DNA of 64,000 bases from Glutamicibacter creatinolyticus (GTDB lineage: Bacteria > Actinomycetota > Actinomycetes > Actinomycetales > Micrococcaceae), in assembly GCF_006094275.1 (NCBI RefSeq), contig NZ_CP034412.1, positions 2,232,001 to 2,296,000 on the forward strand, read 5' to 3'. This document shows, one piece after another, positions 9,676 through 17,263 of the stretch (its first letter is position 1; each line of letters starts with the position of its first letter). The translations under genes and the position numbers were made by a program. The notes under the pieces are model-generated. The model saw nothing but the letters and a program-made list of their open reading frames with translations, searched no databases and was not told the DNA's origin.

Positions 9676-10197
9676 ATGTCTACACGTGTTCACGAGTTTT
9701 CTTGGCCAGATCGTGTTGTCGTTGGCGCCATCGGTTCGCCGGGGTCTCGTGCGTTCTACCTGCAGGTGCGCGCCGGTAGGCAACTGGTGTCCGTGGCCTT
9801 GGAGAAACAGCAATCAGCTGCGCTCGCGGAAAAAATTGACGAGGTCCTTGACCAGTTGAGCACGGTTGCAGGCAATCGCTTCAGTGTCCCGTCGGGGACT
9901 CCCATTGAGCTTGTCGACAATGAGCCTCTAGAAGACGTCCAGGTGCAGTTCCGCCTCGGTGCCATTACTTTGGGCTGGGACCCCTCCACAGCCCAGGTTG
10001 TCATGGAGTTCCACCCACTGAGCGAGGACGAGAGCGCTGAAGAGGAAGAAATGTTGGTCGTACGCATACCGGTTGGAACGGCCCGTGCCTTCGCAAAACG
10101 CACCCGCGAGATCGTGGCGGCCGGCCGGCCGATGTGCCCTCGCTGTGGTTACCCTATGGATCCCGAGGGGCACATCTGCGCTCCTGAAGATCTCTGA
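9676..10197 (+). CDS. DUF3090 family protein
   Basis: This 173-residue protein is the second member of the actinobacterial phosphatase/DUF3090/SCO1664 cluster. It ends in a small zinc-binding-type motif, C-x2-C (CPRCGYPMDP), followed by a further Cys in HIC, reminiscent of a rubredoxin-like knuckle; the rest has no recognised catalytic motif. No ribosome site is obvious. Instead TAGAAT at 9664-9669 lies six bases before the ATG and overlaps the stop of the preceding gene. This suggests an internal leaderless promoter in addition to read-through. The stop overlaps the start of the next gene. Confidence 0.85.
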   Translation: MSTRVHEFSWPDRVVVGAIGSPGSRAFYLQVRAGRQLVSVALEKQQSAALAEKIDEVLDQLSTVAGNRFSVPSGTPIELVDNEPLEDVQVQFRLGAITLGWDPSTAQVVMEFHPLSEDESAEEEEMLVVRIPVGTARAFAKRTREIVAAGRPMCPRCGYPMDPEGHICAPEDL

Positions 10198-10964
10198 TGC
10201 CTACACCGGACTTGGTGAAAGCCGAGCTGCGTCTCACCGGCCGCATCACGAGCGCATCGAACGCCACGTTCCTGGGCAGCATCGGCAAGACGCAGGTCGT
10301 TTACAAACCCATCGCAGGAGAAAAGCCGCTGTGGGATTTTCCCGAAGGGTCGCTGGCCCACAGGGAGGTTGCCTCCTACCTGATTTCACAGACTCTCGGG
10401 TGGGACGTCGTGCCGCACACCTGGCTGCGCGATGGGCCGCTGGGCGAGGGGATGGTGCAGCTGTGGAAAGAACCAGATCCCGAGCAGAGCCCCGTAGACC
10501 TACTGCCGGAGCATCAGGTATCGCAGAACGGCTGGAAGCACGTTCTCAAGGGGCGGGATGAGAGCGGACAGATCATCGTGCTCATCCACGAGGACACCCC
10601 GCAGCTAAGACGCATGGCGGTCTTCGACGCCATCGTCAACAATGCCGACCGCAAGGGCAACCACATTCTGGCCATGCCCCATGGACACCGGTACGGTGTG
10701 GATCACGGGCTCACCTTTCACCATGAACACAAGTTGCGCACTGTCCTGTGGGGTTGGTTGGGTGAATCCCTGAGCGCTGAAGAGGTGGCGGGCATCAAGC
10801 GAGTGAACCAGGCGCTTTCCGGCGAACTCGGCCACATGCTGGAAGGGCTGCTGAGCGCCGAGGAGATCGCCGCGTTGGCAAGGCGATGCCAGCAGATCAG
10901 CATGGCAGGACAGTTTCCGGCCCCACGCGGCCAGATGCCGGCAGTGCCCTGGCCGCTGTTCTGA
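10197..10964 (+). CDS. SCO1664-family, PI3/4-kinase-like protein
   Basis: This 255-residue protein is the third member of the conserved actinobacterial cluster. It resembles the PI3/4-kinase-like fold: an early lysine segment VVYKPIAGEKPLWDFPEGSLAHREVASYLIS, then a catalytic-type segment IVNNADRKGNHIL (about residue 145) and the metal-binding-type segment GVDHGLTFH (about 165). These correspond to the catalytic and DFG-like loops of the fold, so it may phosphorylate a small molecule or protein. No substrate is known to me. The ATG overlaps the DUF3090 stop, so translation is coupled. In many actinobacteria the mycothiol gene mshC follows this cluster, but it is absent here. Confidence 0.8.
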   Translation: MPTPDLVKAELRLTGRITSASNATFLGSIGKTQVVYKPIAGEKPLWDFPEGSLAHREVASYLISQTLGWDVVPHTWLRDGPLGEGMVQLWKEPDPEQSPVDLLPEHQVSQNGWKHVLKGRDESGQIIVLIHEDTPQLRRMAVFDAIVNNADRKGNHILAMPHGHRYGVDHGLTFHHEHKLRTVLWGWLGESLSAEEVAGIKRVNQALSGELGHMLEGLLSAEEIAALARRCQQISMAGQFPAPRGQMPAVPWPLF

Positions 10965-10982
10965 GGCCACGCAGCACGCCGA

Positions 10983-10997
10983 ACGGCTTCAAGCCGT
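10983..10997 (+). terminator. short hairpin after the SCO1664-type gene
   Basis: ACGGC and GCCGT arms with a TTCAA loop lie 19 bp after the stop codon. There is no T-run, so this is at best a weak terminator. Confidence 0.35.
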
Positions 10998-11181
10998 CCC
11001 GGCTTCAACCGCGCTCGCCCCAATCGAGGGCAACAGCCGGGCGGGGAAGCGCTCGAACACGGTCGCGCCCAAGGGTGTTATCCCAGGAGCCAGGTCCGTC
11101 ATTCGTGCAACGAGGTCGGCGCCTGAGATCACCACTCTGCCCGGGGCAGGTTCGTTACCCCGCGCGGAGTCATTCCCCGGT

Positions 11182-11622
11182 TCAGTCCTGGAGCACGTAC
11201 CGCAGTGTTTCCACTACCTGGTCGGTGGTCTTGCACCAGCCCTGCGCCTCGGCGTCAACCTCCTTGAGCGGGTGGACGATATCCTCATCGTGCAGGGTCA
11301 CGTAAGGCTTGCCCAGCGCCGCACAGTAACCGGCATCGAAGGCTGCGTTCCACTGCTTGTACTTGTCGCCGAATCGAACGACGACGAAGTCCGCCTTTTC
11401 AATCAGGGTGCGGGTACGAATGGCGTTGATCTTGGAGGACTGGTGATCACGCCAGAACTGGGTGGAGGTCTCCCCCAGGTAGTCGCCGGCGGCATCGCTG
11501 GCCGGGTGGTCGGTCACCGGTGCGGTGAACACGACGTCCAAGCCGGCTGCTTCGGCACCGCGCTGGATCTCCTCGCGCCAGTCAGTGTGGATCTCTCCGG
11601 AAAGATAGACGTTGAAACTCAT
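11182..11622 (-). CDS. YtoQ family protein
   Basis: This 146-residue protein carries the recognisable YtoQ-family N-terminus (VYLSGEIHTDWREEI) and conserved internal segments (TAPVTDHPASDAAGD, ADFVVVRFGDKYKQWNAAFDAG). The fold is related to nucleoside 2-deoxyribosyltransferase-like proteins, but the reaction is not established. The length is typical and the frame intact. It stands alone; neighbouring intergenic DNA on both sides holds only fragments. The ATG at 11622 has AGGAG about ten bases upstream. Confidence 0.85.
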   Translation of the reverse strand: MSFNVYLSGEIHTDWREEIQRGAEAAGLDVVFTAPVTDHPASDAAGDYLGETSTQFWRDHQSSKINAIRTRTLIEKADFVVVRFGDKYKQWNAAFDAGYCAALGKPYVTLHDEDIVHPLKEVDAEAQGWCKTTDQVVETLRYVLQD

Positions 11623-11885
11623 TATTCAATGCTCCTTGATTCGAGATGGACGGACGTGGCTGATCCATTGGATCAACCACCCATCCTAGTGAGTTGCGCC
11701 ACCGGTATCATGAGACGCACGTCATCCTCTGTCATCGGAGCGCTTTCACCTGCAATATCGCTGCAGATCGGCGAAGACTCCGGAGCCCGGCCCAAAGCCA
11801 TCGACGACTGGCTATACGCGCCGTCATGAATTAACCGTGGCCTTGAATGCGATCGAATTACTTCCGGGCCTTAACGTAGCAACGA

Positions 11886-12101
11886 CTACGCCCGGACTCT
11901 CTTTCTTAACGGCAGCAGCGTGTTCAGCGTGCCGAGGAACCGCGTACCCTCTCCACTTAGGCTCTTCTTTATGGGAGAGAGGAAGCCGAATTTCTCATAG
12001 AAGGGCCTCGTACACACGTACCAATCGTCTGCGTGTGATAGCCCCAACATCTTCACGGCAAGCAAGTGAACCGCCCGGCCGTCCCGCCGCGCAAAGAGCT
12101 A
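11886..12101 (-). pseudogene. remnant of a GNAT-type acetyltransferase
   Basis: Reading the minus strand from 12101, about 70 codons are open until TAG at 11886-11888. The peptide contains LLAVKMLGLSH, then TRPFYEKFGF, which is the typical C-terminal acetyl-CoA-side motif of GNAT acetyltransferases, and then a short tail. Upstream of 12101 this frame is closed by TAG and no start or N-terminal half is visible. It is therefore a 3' fragment, probably left by decay of a larger gene. The rest of the 11623-12180 gap holds nothing I recognise. Confidence 0.45.
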
Positions 12102-12180
12102 TCTCCCACTGATCCCGGCGAGCGTCGAATCAGTTTGAGGACCGCAACTTCGCCATGTGCCCTCGTGTAAAGTCATTGGG

Positions 12181-12435
12181 TCAGTAGTGGTAGCGGGCCT
12201 GAAGAATCACGAGGTCCTCATCCTCCACCAGGTAGACGAGCCGGTGCTCATCGGTGATGCGCCGTGACCACGAGCCCTGCGCTCCATACTTTAGCTGCTC
12301 GGGCTTGCCGATCCCGTAGAACGGTTCGCGCAAACAGGCATCGATGAGAGTGTTGATGCGCTTCAGGATCTTCCGGTCGGCCGTCTGCCAGTGCTTGTAG
12401 TCCTCCCAAGCTGACTCGTCCCAGACTAGACGCAC
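12181..12435 (-). CDS. yoeB: YoeB-family (Txe) mRNA interferase toxin
   Basis: This 84-residue toxin of the RelE/ParE superfamily cleaves mRNA at the ribosome when not neutralised. YoeB hallmarks are clear: WDESAWEDYKHWQ at the start, KRINTLIDACLREPFYGIGKPEQLK in the middle, and SRRITDEHRLVYLVEDEDLVILQARYHY at the end, including the Arg, His and terminal Tyr used in catalysis. The start is GTG, abutting the antitoxin stop with no gap, so translation is coupled to the antitoxin. Length and residues are intact, so it is probably functional even though its surroundings are decayed mobile DNA. Confidence 0.92.
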   Translation of the reverse strand: MRLVWDESAWEDYKHWQTADRKILKRINTLIDACLREPFYGIGKPEQLKYGAQGSWSRRITDEHRLVYLVEDEDLVILQARYHY

Positions 12436-12696
12436 TCAGGTTTCCTCGTCGGCGCGATCCAGGTCGTGAACCTCGTGCTTTCCGGCGCGGGCACGTTCGT
12501 AGGCATCGAGCAGCCGGCGGGCGTTGGCCGGCGAGCGGAACAGGTAGGCGGTTTCCTGCCACGCAGCATATTCCTCGGCCGACATCAGAACAGCGTTGCC
12601 CTTACGAGAAACGATCTCAACGGCATCACGGTCCTCATTCACGCGCTCAATGAGAGGGAACAAGGTCTTGCGCGCCTCGCTTGCGCTGATGGACAT
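12436..12696 (-). CDS. yefM: YefM-family antitoxin
   Basis: This 86-residue antitoxin has the Phd/YefM fold at its N-terminus (MSISASEARKTLFPLIERVNEDRDAVEIVSRKGNAVLMSAEEY), which dimerises and binds DNA. The charged, flexible C-terminal part should wrap the YoeB toxin. A purine-rich ribosome site (GGGGAGGA) precedes the ATG. It is the first gene of a two-gene operon and probably represses it by binding the palindromes found 25 bp upstream. Confidence 0.92.
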   Translation of the reverse strand: MSISASEARKTLFPLIERVNEDRDAVEIVSRKGNAVLMSAEEYAAWQETAYLFRSPANARRLLDAYERARAGKHEVHDLDRADEET

Positions 12697-12720
12697 GATG
12701 GCATCCTCCCCATTTGGACC

Positions 12721-12745
12721 AGTGGTACTTACTTATGGTACCACT
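12721..12745 (-). promoter_or_regulatory. palindromic operator of the yefM-yoeB operon
   Basis: Arms AGTGGTAC and GTACCACT form a perfect 8-bp inverted repeat separated by nine bases, 25 bp upstream of the yefM start. The right arm also contains the self-complementary octamer TGGTACCA. In E. coli, YefM binds paired palindromes with a TGTACA core. Here the core is GGTAC, so the arrangement is similar but the sequence differs. The promoter is expected to overlap it. Confidence 0.65.
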
Positions 12746-13050
12746 CACCTTTGTCGAGTCACCTCGCGCACGGTGATCGGCGACAACTGTGCTCACCGTA
12801 CTCGCCGGGCAGACTCAAGTACACTCGCACTGCTCAAAGGTCGTCTAAGTCAATAGATTCAGGGGCGCAGAGTCAAGAAGGACCGGTGGCCCAGGTGGCA
12901 TGGGTCGATACAGCCAGCGCGCTCGTCCACTTCTGTGCTCATTGCTCACTTACGCCGAGGTTATTGGGTCCAGTCCCATTACGTGGTGTTCTTTCCAATC
13001 GTCCCGTCCAAGATCATTGAATCTGTGAATCGGGGGCTGGATCGTATCGG
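12746..13050. other. intergenic stretch, nothing recognised
   Basis: About 300 bp between the toxin-antitoxin operator and the end of a transposase fragment. No coding frame with a plausible start, no clear terminal inverted repeat and no RNA gene were seen. Confidence 0.4.
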
Positions 13051-13510
13051 TCAGGCACTCAACGGCATCTCCCCCGACCCGATTCCAGCACCGGCATTCT
13101 GGCGGACGGCACTGAGCAGCTTGCGCATGGAGATCTCCGATAAGTACCGCCGCTCACCATAGAACCACTCCTCATGCTGTTCTTGCAGCACCTCACCGAT
13201 GAGCCGGGTTACTGACTCCCGGTTCGGGAAGATCTGCACCACATCGGCGCGGCGTTTGACCTCCCGGTTCAGCCGCTCGATCGGGTTATTCGACCAGATC
13301 TTCTGCCAATGCTCCCGCGGCATCCCCGCGAATGCTGTCAGCTCCGTTTCTGCGGCTTCCAACATCGCTGCGACCTGCGGGAACTGGGCCCGCATACTGC
13401 CGGTCACCTACTTGTAATGGGCGCGCACCGCTTTCTGGCTGGCCTGGGCAAAGACGGTGGAGATCAGCGCGTTGACGGGCTTGGAATTCACCGTACCGAT
13501 CGACTGCCAA
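13051..13510 (-). pseudogene. IS256-family transposase, 3' fragment (broken)
   Basis: This is the C-terminal third of an IS256-type transposase. The segment FAGMPREHWQKIWSNNPIERLNREVKRR, followed by ADVVQIFPNRES and RRYLSEISMRKLL, is diagnostic of the family and contains the catalytic Glu region. The frame is interrupted by an in-frame TAG (…RAHYK-stop-VTGSMRAQ…) near 13408. Coding similarity ends at about 13510, just before another IS256-type element starts. The N-terminal two thirds are missing. It probably lost its 5' part when the neighbouring element arrived, or by deletion. Confidence 0.8.
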
Positions 13511-13529
13511 GATAACGGAGTAACTATTT

Positions 13530-14700
13530 CTAAACTACAACTGACACTCGAGCGCTAAGACGGCCGTCAAAAGCAATATCGAAAGCATTCAACGCTGGCT
13601 TCCACCGCTGCGTCCACCGGGCCCGGCCCTGGCCTGTCGGGTCCAAGGCCATCAACGCCATATACACGAACTTCAGCGCGGCCTGCTCGGTAGGGAAATG
13701 TCCCCGGGACTTCACTGCCTTGCGGATTCGGGCGTTGACTGACTCGATCGCGTTCGTGGTGCAGACAATCCTGCGGATCTCCCGGTCAAACTGCAAGAAC
13801 GGAACAAACTCGCCCCAAGTCCTTTCCCACACACGGATGATCGCCGGATACTTCTGCTCCCAGTCCTTCTCGAAGTCCGCAAAACGATCCTCGGCTTCAC
13901 CGAGCGCTGCAGCATGATAAACCAGCTTCAAAGCCGCACTAATGGCAGGCTAATCGGCCTTGGAAGCGTAGGTGAACAAGGTACGCATCAGGTGCACCAC
14001 GCAAGTCTGCACGAGGGCCTCAGGCCACACAGCACCCACGGAATCCGGTAACCCAAGCAGCCCGTCGCAGACGAGCATGAGCACGTCCTCGGTGCCACGG
14101 TTCTTGATTACAGTGAGGAGCTGTAGACAATATTTCGCGCCTTCTCCACCATCACCAGCCCACAAACCCAAGATCTCTCGGTTGACTTCGGAAGTGACCG
14201 CCAACGCGACGTAGATCGGCCAGTTAGCGACCTGCCCGTCACGGATCTTGACGTGGATCGCGTCGATGAAAACGACCGGGCAAACCGCGTCCAGGGGCCG
14301 GTTCTGCCGTTCGTTCATTCCGGCCAGCACCTTGTTGGTGATCGTGCTGATGGTCGTCTTGGACACCTCAGTGCCGTACACATCGGCCAGGTGAGCTGCG
14401 ATATCCCCGTGGGACATGCCGCGGGCTGAGAGGGACAGGACGACGTCCTCAATGCTTCCCAGCCGGCGCTGGCGCTTCTTCACAAAGGTCGGTTCGAAGG
14501 TCCCTGCCCGGTCACGGGGCACGTCGATGGGAATCGGCCGCCCTTGGTTTGCACGGTTTTGGTGCGGGTGCCGTTGCGTGAATTCTCCGCTTCACCGCGT
14601 TCGTGCTTCTCGTAGCCGAGGTGATCAGTGATGGCTTCTTGGCCAATGGTTCCTCGGTGTTCTTCTCGGTACCGTTTGTCGCCACGGTGTCGGTATTCAT
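13530..14700 (-). pseudogene. IS256-family transposase, nearly full length but with frameshifts and a nonsense codon
   Basis: This is a second IS256-type transposase, from another subgroup than its neighbour. It begins at ATG 14700. The first reading-frame slip is near 14640 (one base appears missing after the codons for EEPLAK). A second one-base loss lies near 14537 inside the stretch reading QTKGG-PIPIDVPRDRAG. From 14522 the frame is open with SIEDVVLSLSARGMSHGDIAAHLADVYG, VFIDAIHVKIRDG (catalytic Asp) and GLWAGDGGEGAKYCLQLL. At 13948-13950 a TAG replaces the codon expected to be Trp (KAD-stop-PAISAALKLVY). The remainder carries TTNAIESVNARIRKAVKSRGHFPTE with the conserved Glu. Terminal repeats were not identified with confidence. 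Confidence 0.85.
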
Positions 14701-14734
14701 TTGGTTTCTCTGAGTAGGAGCTACACCAGTAAAC

Positions 14735-15086
14735 TTACAGTCCCCGCTGATGCCATTCGTTCAAGTAACCGATGCCAATATGCCGCTCGACGGCCAGGTC
14801 AACCCATCGCGCTGGACATCCAGCGACATCCAGGGGGTCTTCGGGCTTGTCGAGAGACTCCGTCGGAAATGCGTTCGGTTGGGTACCCATGCAGGCTGCA
14901 CCGCGCTCGAAGGACACGCACTTGCGCAGACTCGACATCGGAACGAACCTGACCACCGCTATGCCGAACTGCGAGCTCGTCGACCTTCCCGGATTCCAGG
15001 GCCGACAGTAAGTTGATCGAAACCACGTCGTTCAAGTAAAAGAAGTCGCGATGCAGGCGCACTTTCGGCGCTTTGTACTTGGCCAT
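14735..15086 (-). pseudogene. truncated gene with DUF6414-like N-terminus
   Basis: An ATG at 15086, with a purine-rich site upstream (GGGGGAAGAAAG), starts a frame reading MAKYKAPKV, then HRDFFYLNDVVSINLLSALESGKVDE, which resembles the N-terminus of DUF6414-type proteins. After about 37 codons the sequence loses similarity. It runs to a stop at 14799, while a different frame (14956-14735) stays open up to the edge of the IS256 element. The gene therefore appears frameshifted and cut off. It lies 30 bp downstream of the displaced ychF tail, meaning it followed ychF before the island inserted, or came with an older insertion. The family call is tentative. Confidence 0.35.
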
Positions 15087-15116
15087 AGCTGCTTTCTTCC
15101 CCCAGTGGTTATTCCG

Positions 15117-15464
15117 CTAGACGTTAAACCGGAACTCGACCGCGTTCCGAACAGCACTACCGTCTCGACGGACCCAGGCAACCAAGGCCGAGCGCAGGTG
15201 CTCGTCGACCTCCTCGACGACACGACCCCACTCAGCAGCCTCGCCCGGGCTCATCTCGCCGGAGACCGGAATGTTCTCGTGGTCGAACACCCACAGTTCC
15301 TCACACCCGGTGTGACTGCCACCGGAACCTCGGTGCACGTCGGCCAAGGTGACCTCGTCGGCGTCGATGGCGTCGAACCAGTCGCCGACGAGCCGGCCGG
15401 AGTTGTAGCAGTGCAAGCAGCCGATCCAGACTCGCGGCGTGCTGTGCGGGGTGTTCGTGGCCAT
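15117..15464 (-). CDS. ardA: ArdA-like antirestriction protein, C-terminally truncated and fused to the ychF tail
   Basis: This 115-residue frame starts at ATG 15464 behind an excellent ribosome site (AGGAGGAG, 4 bp away). The sequence TPRVWIGCLHCYNSGRLVGDWFDAIDADEV followed by GCEELWVFDHENIPVSGEMSPGEAAEWGRV matches the N-terminal two thirds of ArdA, a DNA-mimic protein that inhibits type I restriction enzymes. Full ArdA proteins are about 165-170 residues; this one lacks the C-terminal domain. Its last codons (EFRFNV and stop) lie on or beyond the island attachment core and belong to the displaced end of ychF. Circularisation of the island would instead give a tail ending TGLTSGSKK. Whether the short form is active is unknown. 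Confidence 0.65.
   Translation of the reverse strand: MATNTPHSTPRVWIGCLHCYNSGRLVGDWFDAIDADEVTLADVHRGSGGSHTGCEELWVFDHENIPVSGEMSPGEAAEWGRVVEEVDEHLRSALVAWVRRDGSAVRNAVEFRFNV
15130..15140 (-). repeat. attachment-site core, left junction of the island (attL)
   Basis: The 11-mer CGGAACTCGAC (plus strand) occurs here and at 27206-27216, both times in the same orientation and reading phase. On the minus strand it encodes the V-E-F-R end of YchF. To its left lie the codons for F-N-V and a stop, the normal YchF ending, displaced 12 kb from the rest of ychF. The 11 bp is the shared segment; the actual crossover dinucleotide lies somewhere inside it. Confidence 0.8.
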
Positions 15465-15568
15465 AGATCTCCTCCTCAATTCGAGGAGAGCGGTGAACGC
15501 GACAGGCAGTCAGGCTCTGATAAAGTGACGCGCTAACGCCGCGTCAGCCGCTCTCGGGAGACCTCCCG

Positions 15569-15585
15569 GGTCCGCTGCGCGGACC
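15569..15585 (-). terminator. hairpin just after the serine recombinase gene
   Basis: GGTCCGC and GCGGACC form a perfect 7-bp stem with a 3-base loop, six bases past the recombinase stop codon on the minus strand. No T-run follows. It would separate recombinase transcription from the ArdA-like gene. Confidence 0.45.
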
Positions 15586-15590
15586 GTGGC

Positions 15591-17147
15591 CTACTTCGAC
15601 ACGATCTCGACCGATGCTGGATCGAACCCTTTGCGCCCTCTGGGCTGCGGGAACACCGTCACAGAAACCAGCGCGTCGATCACTTGACGTCGGATCTCAA
15701 GCGATGCGTCCCTGAACGCGCCCGGAGGGTCATCGGTGTCGAGGATTGGCCGCAGCACACCAGCACGTCCCCGAAGCGCCCTTTGGGCCTCCAACTCCTG
15801 TATGCGCTCCTCGGCGGCGTCGCGCACGCGCTTGAGGTCACGCCCCTCGATGATCTCCTCGTCGTAATCGTGCTGTGCCCGGCTGATCCTGGCTCGTTGG
15901 TCGCTGATCGCAGCATCGAGGGCCTCGGTCTGTGAGCTGTCCTTGGGCTTGAGGATCTTCTTCGCCGCGTCATCCTTGGCGAGACGGGCGCTGATTGCCT
16001 CCGTGACGTACTCGTCTATGGCAGGACCAGAGCGGACCAAGTGACCTGGGCACGTGTACCCGCGTGGTGCGCCTGTGACTTTCTTGCCGCAGACCTTTCC
16101 AGTCACAGAGACGACGACGCCACAGCGGTACAGTCCACTCCCGAGGCGCTTGCGTTTGGTTGCACCACTGGTGTTGGTCACGCGCTTCTTGTCGTCGAGT
16201 ATCTCCTGGACCTTCCACCAGGTTTCGTCATCGACGATCCGCTCCCACTGGCCCCGGATCGGTTCTCCGGCGTCGTCGCGGAGGATCTGCGCCTTCCACA
16301 TCCGACGGCGCTTTCCATCCGCCTGGGCGAACTTCGGCGTGTACGTGCTCAGCGCCGCGTAGCGCGGGTTCCGCAGGATGCCCAGCACGGTCGAGGGAGA
16401 CCACGGACCGTCCTCGACGATCGGCCTAGGTTCGAGGCCCTGCTGCTCGCGGGCGGCGGCACGCTCGACGCTCACCGTGTGCGTGTGCTTGGGAAGGGGC
16501 GAGAGTCCTTCGATTTCCTCGGTGCCGCTGAGCGCCCGGGCGAGCGAACGAAGCGACTCAGGATGTTCGATCCTCGTGAACAGCCTATAGATCGCTCTCA
16601 CGGCCTCAGCTTCGTCGCGGATCACCTCGCCATTGATGGCGTACCCGAGCGGACGCATGCCCTTCGGGGCTCGCCCCTGCATGGCGCGTTGCCTCTGGGC
16701 GGCAGACTGGCGGGCGCTCTTGCGCTCCATCTCGGCGCGCGCCACGGACGCCTTGATGCGCGCGTACATGCGTCCACCGTCGGTGGAGAGATCCGCGTCG
16801 CCGTTGGCCGTGACAAGGGCGAGTCCGCGCAGCTCGGCGGCGTCGATCCAGTCCTCCAGCTGGCGGGGCTGCCTGGTGAGCCTATCGAGGTCGTAGCAGA
16901 TAATCGCGTCGAACCGCCCGACAAGGTAGTCGGCGACCATGCGGTCGTAGTCCGGACGGATCGCGGTTCGGTCGGTGGCGCTCTTCGACTGGTCCACGTA
17001 GGTCTCGACGATCTCCCAGCGCCGGAACCGGGCGAGGTTCTCACAGTCCTCGCGCTGGCGGTCGATAGCGAGCCCGTCCATCTCCCGGTCCTGCGAGATG
17101 CGGAGGTAGACGGCGGCGCGGCGCGGATCGTTGGCAGCAAGAAGCAT
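15591..17147 (-). CDS. large serine recombinase (site-specific integrase)
   Basis: This 518-residue large serine recombinase should integrate and excise the surrounding island. The catalytic resolvase domain occupies about residues 10-150: AAVYLRISQDREMDGLAIDRQ contains the nucleophile-type Ser in YLRIS, followed by YDLDRLTR and the SVARAEMERKSARQ helix. The recombinase domain follows (PLGYAINGE, WSPSTVLGILRNPRY). A zinc-ribbon region has Cys in LYRCG, KVCGKK and YTCPGH. The C-terminal stretch (about 410-470) is rich in coiled-coil heptads. I chose the ATG at 17147 because AGGA lies about nine bases upstream; an ATG at 17165 would add six residues. It is the first gene inside one end of the element and points the same way as all the cargo. 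Confidence 0.92.
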   Translation of the reverse strand: MLLAANDPRRAAVYLRISQDREMDGLAIDRQREDCENLARFRRWEIVETYVDQSKSATDRTAIRPDYDRMVADYLVGRFDAIICYDLDRLTRQPRQLEDWIDAAELRGLALVTANGDADLSTDGGRMYARIKASVARAEMERKSARQSAAQRQRAMQGRAPKGMRPLGYAINGEVIRDEAEAVRAIYRLFTRIEHPESLRSLARALSGTEEIEGLSPLPKHTHTVSVERAAAREQQGLEPRPIVEDGPWSPSTVLGILRNPRYAALSTYTPKFAQADGKRRRMWKAQILRDDAGEPIRGQWERIVDDETWWKVQEILDDKKRVTNTSGATKRKRLGSGLYRCGVVVSVTGKVCGKKVTGAPRGYTCPGHLVRSGPAIDEYVTEAISARLAKDDAAKKILKPKDSSQTEALDAAISDQRARISRAQHDYDEEIIEGRDLKRVRDAAEERIQELEAQRALRGRAGVLRPILDTDDPPGAFRDASLEIRRQVIDALVSVTVFPQPRGRKGFDPASVEIVSK

Positions 17148-17263
17148 GCCTACATCCTGCCACATGATGTAAGCGCTGAACAGAACTCAAGTCACGCCCC
17201 TATTCTCCTACGGATGAAATCCTCGAAAGCACCTCACCACCGCGTTCAAGCCGCCTGGAAAGC

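Noticed and set aside
10989..11135. A short minus-strand frame of about 48 codons (GTG start, ending …LPSIGASAVEAGTA)
   Set aside because: It is open upstream into the YtoQ gene, has no ribosome site and no recognisable family. It could be the tail of a decayed gene, but support is too thin to list it.
13051..14522. The idea that TAG is read as an amino acid in the two transposases
   Set aside because: One element also has two frameshifts and the other has lost its 5' part, so simple decay explains the stops; TAG also ends ordinary genes in the window (for example the phosphatase at 9666).
13505..14770. Possible terminal inverted repeats of the larger IS256-type element (candidate right end near 14724-14746)
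   Set aside because: The right-end sequence looks like an IS256-type terminus, but I could not find a convincing partner near 13510-13545, so no boundaries are claimed.
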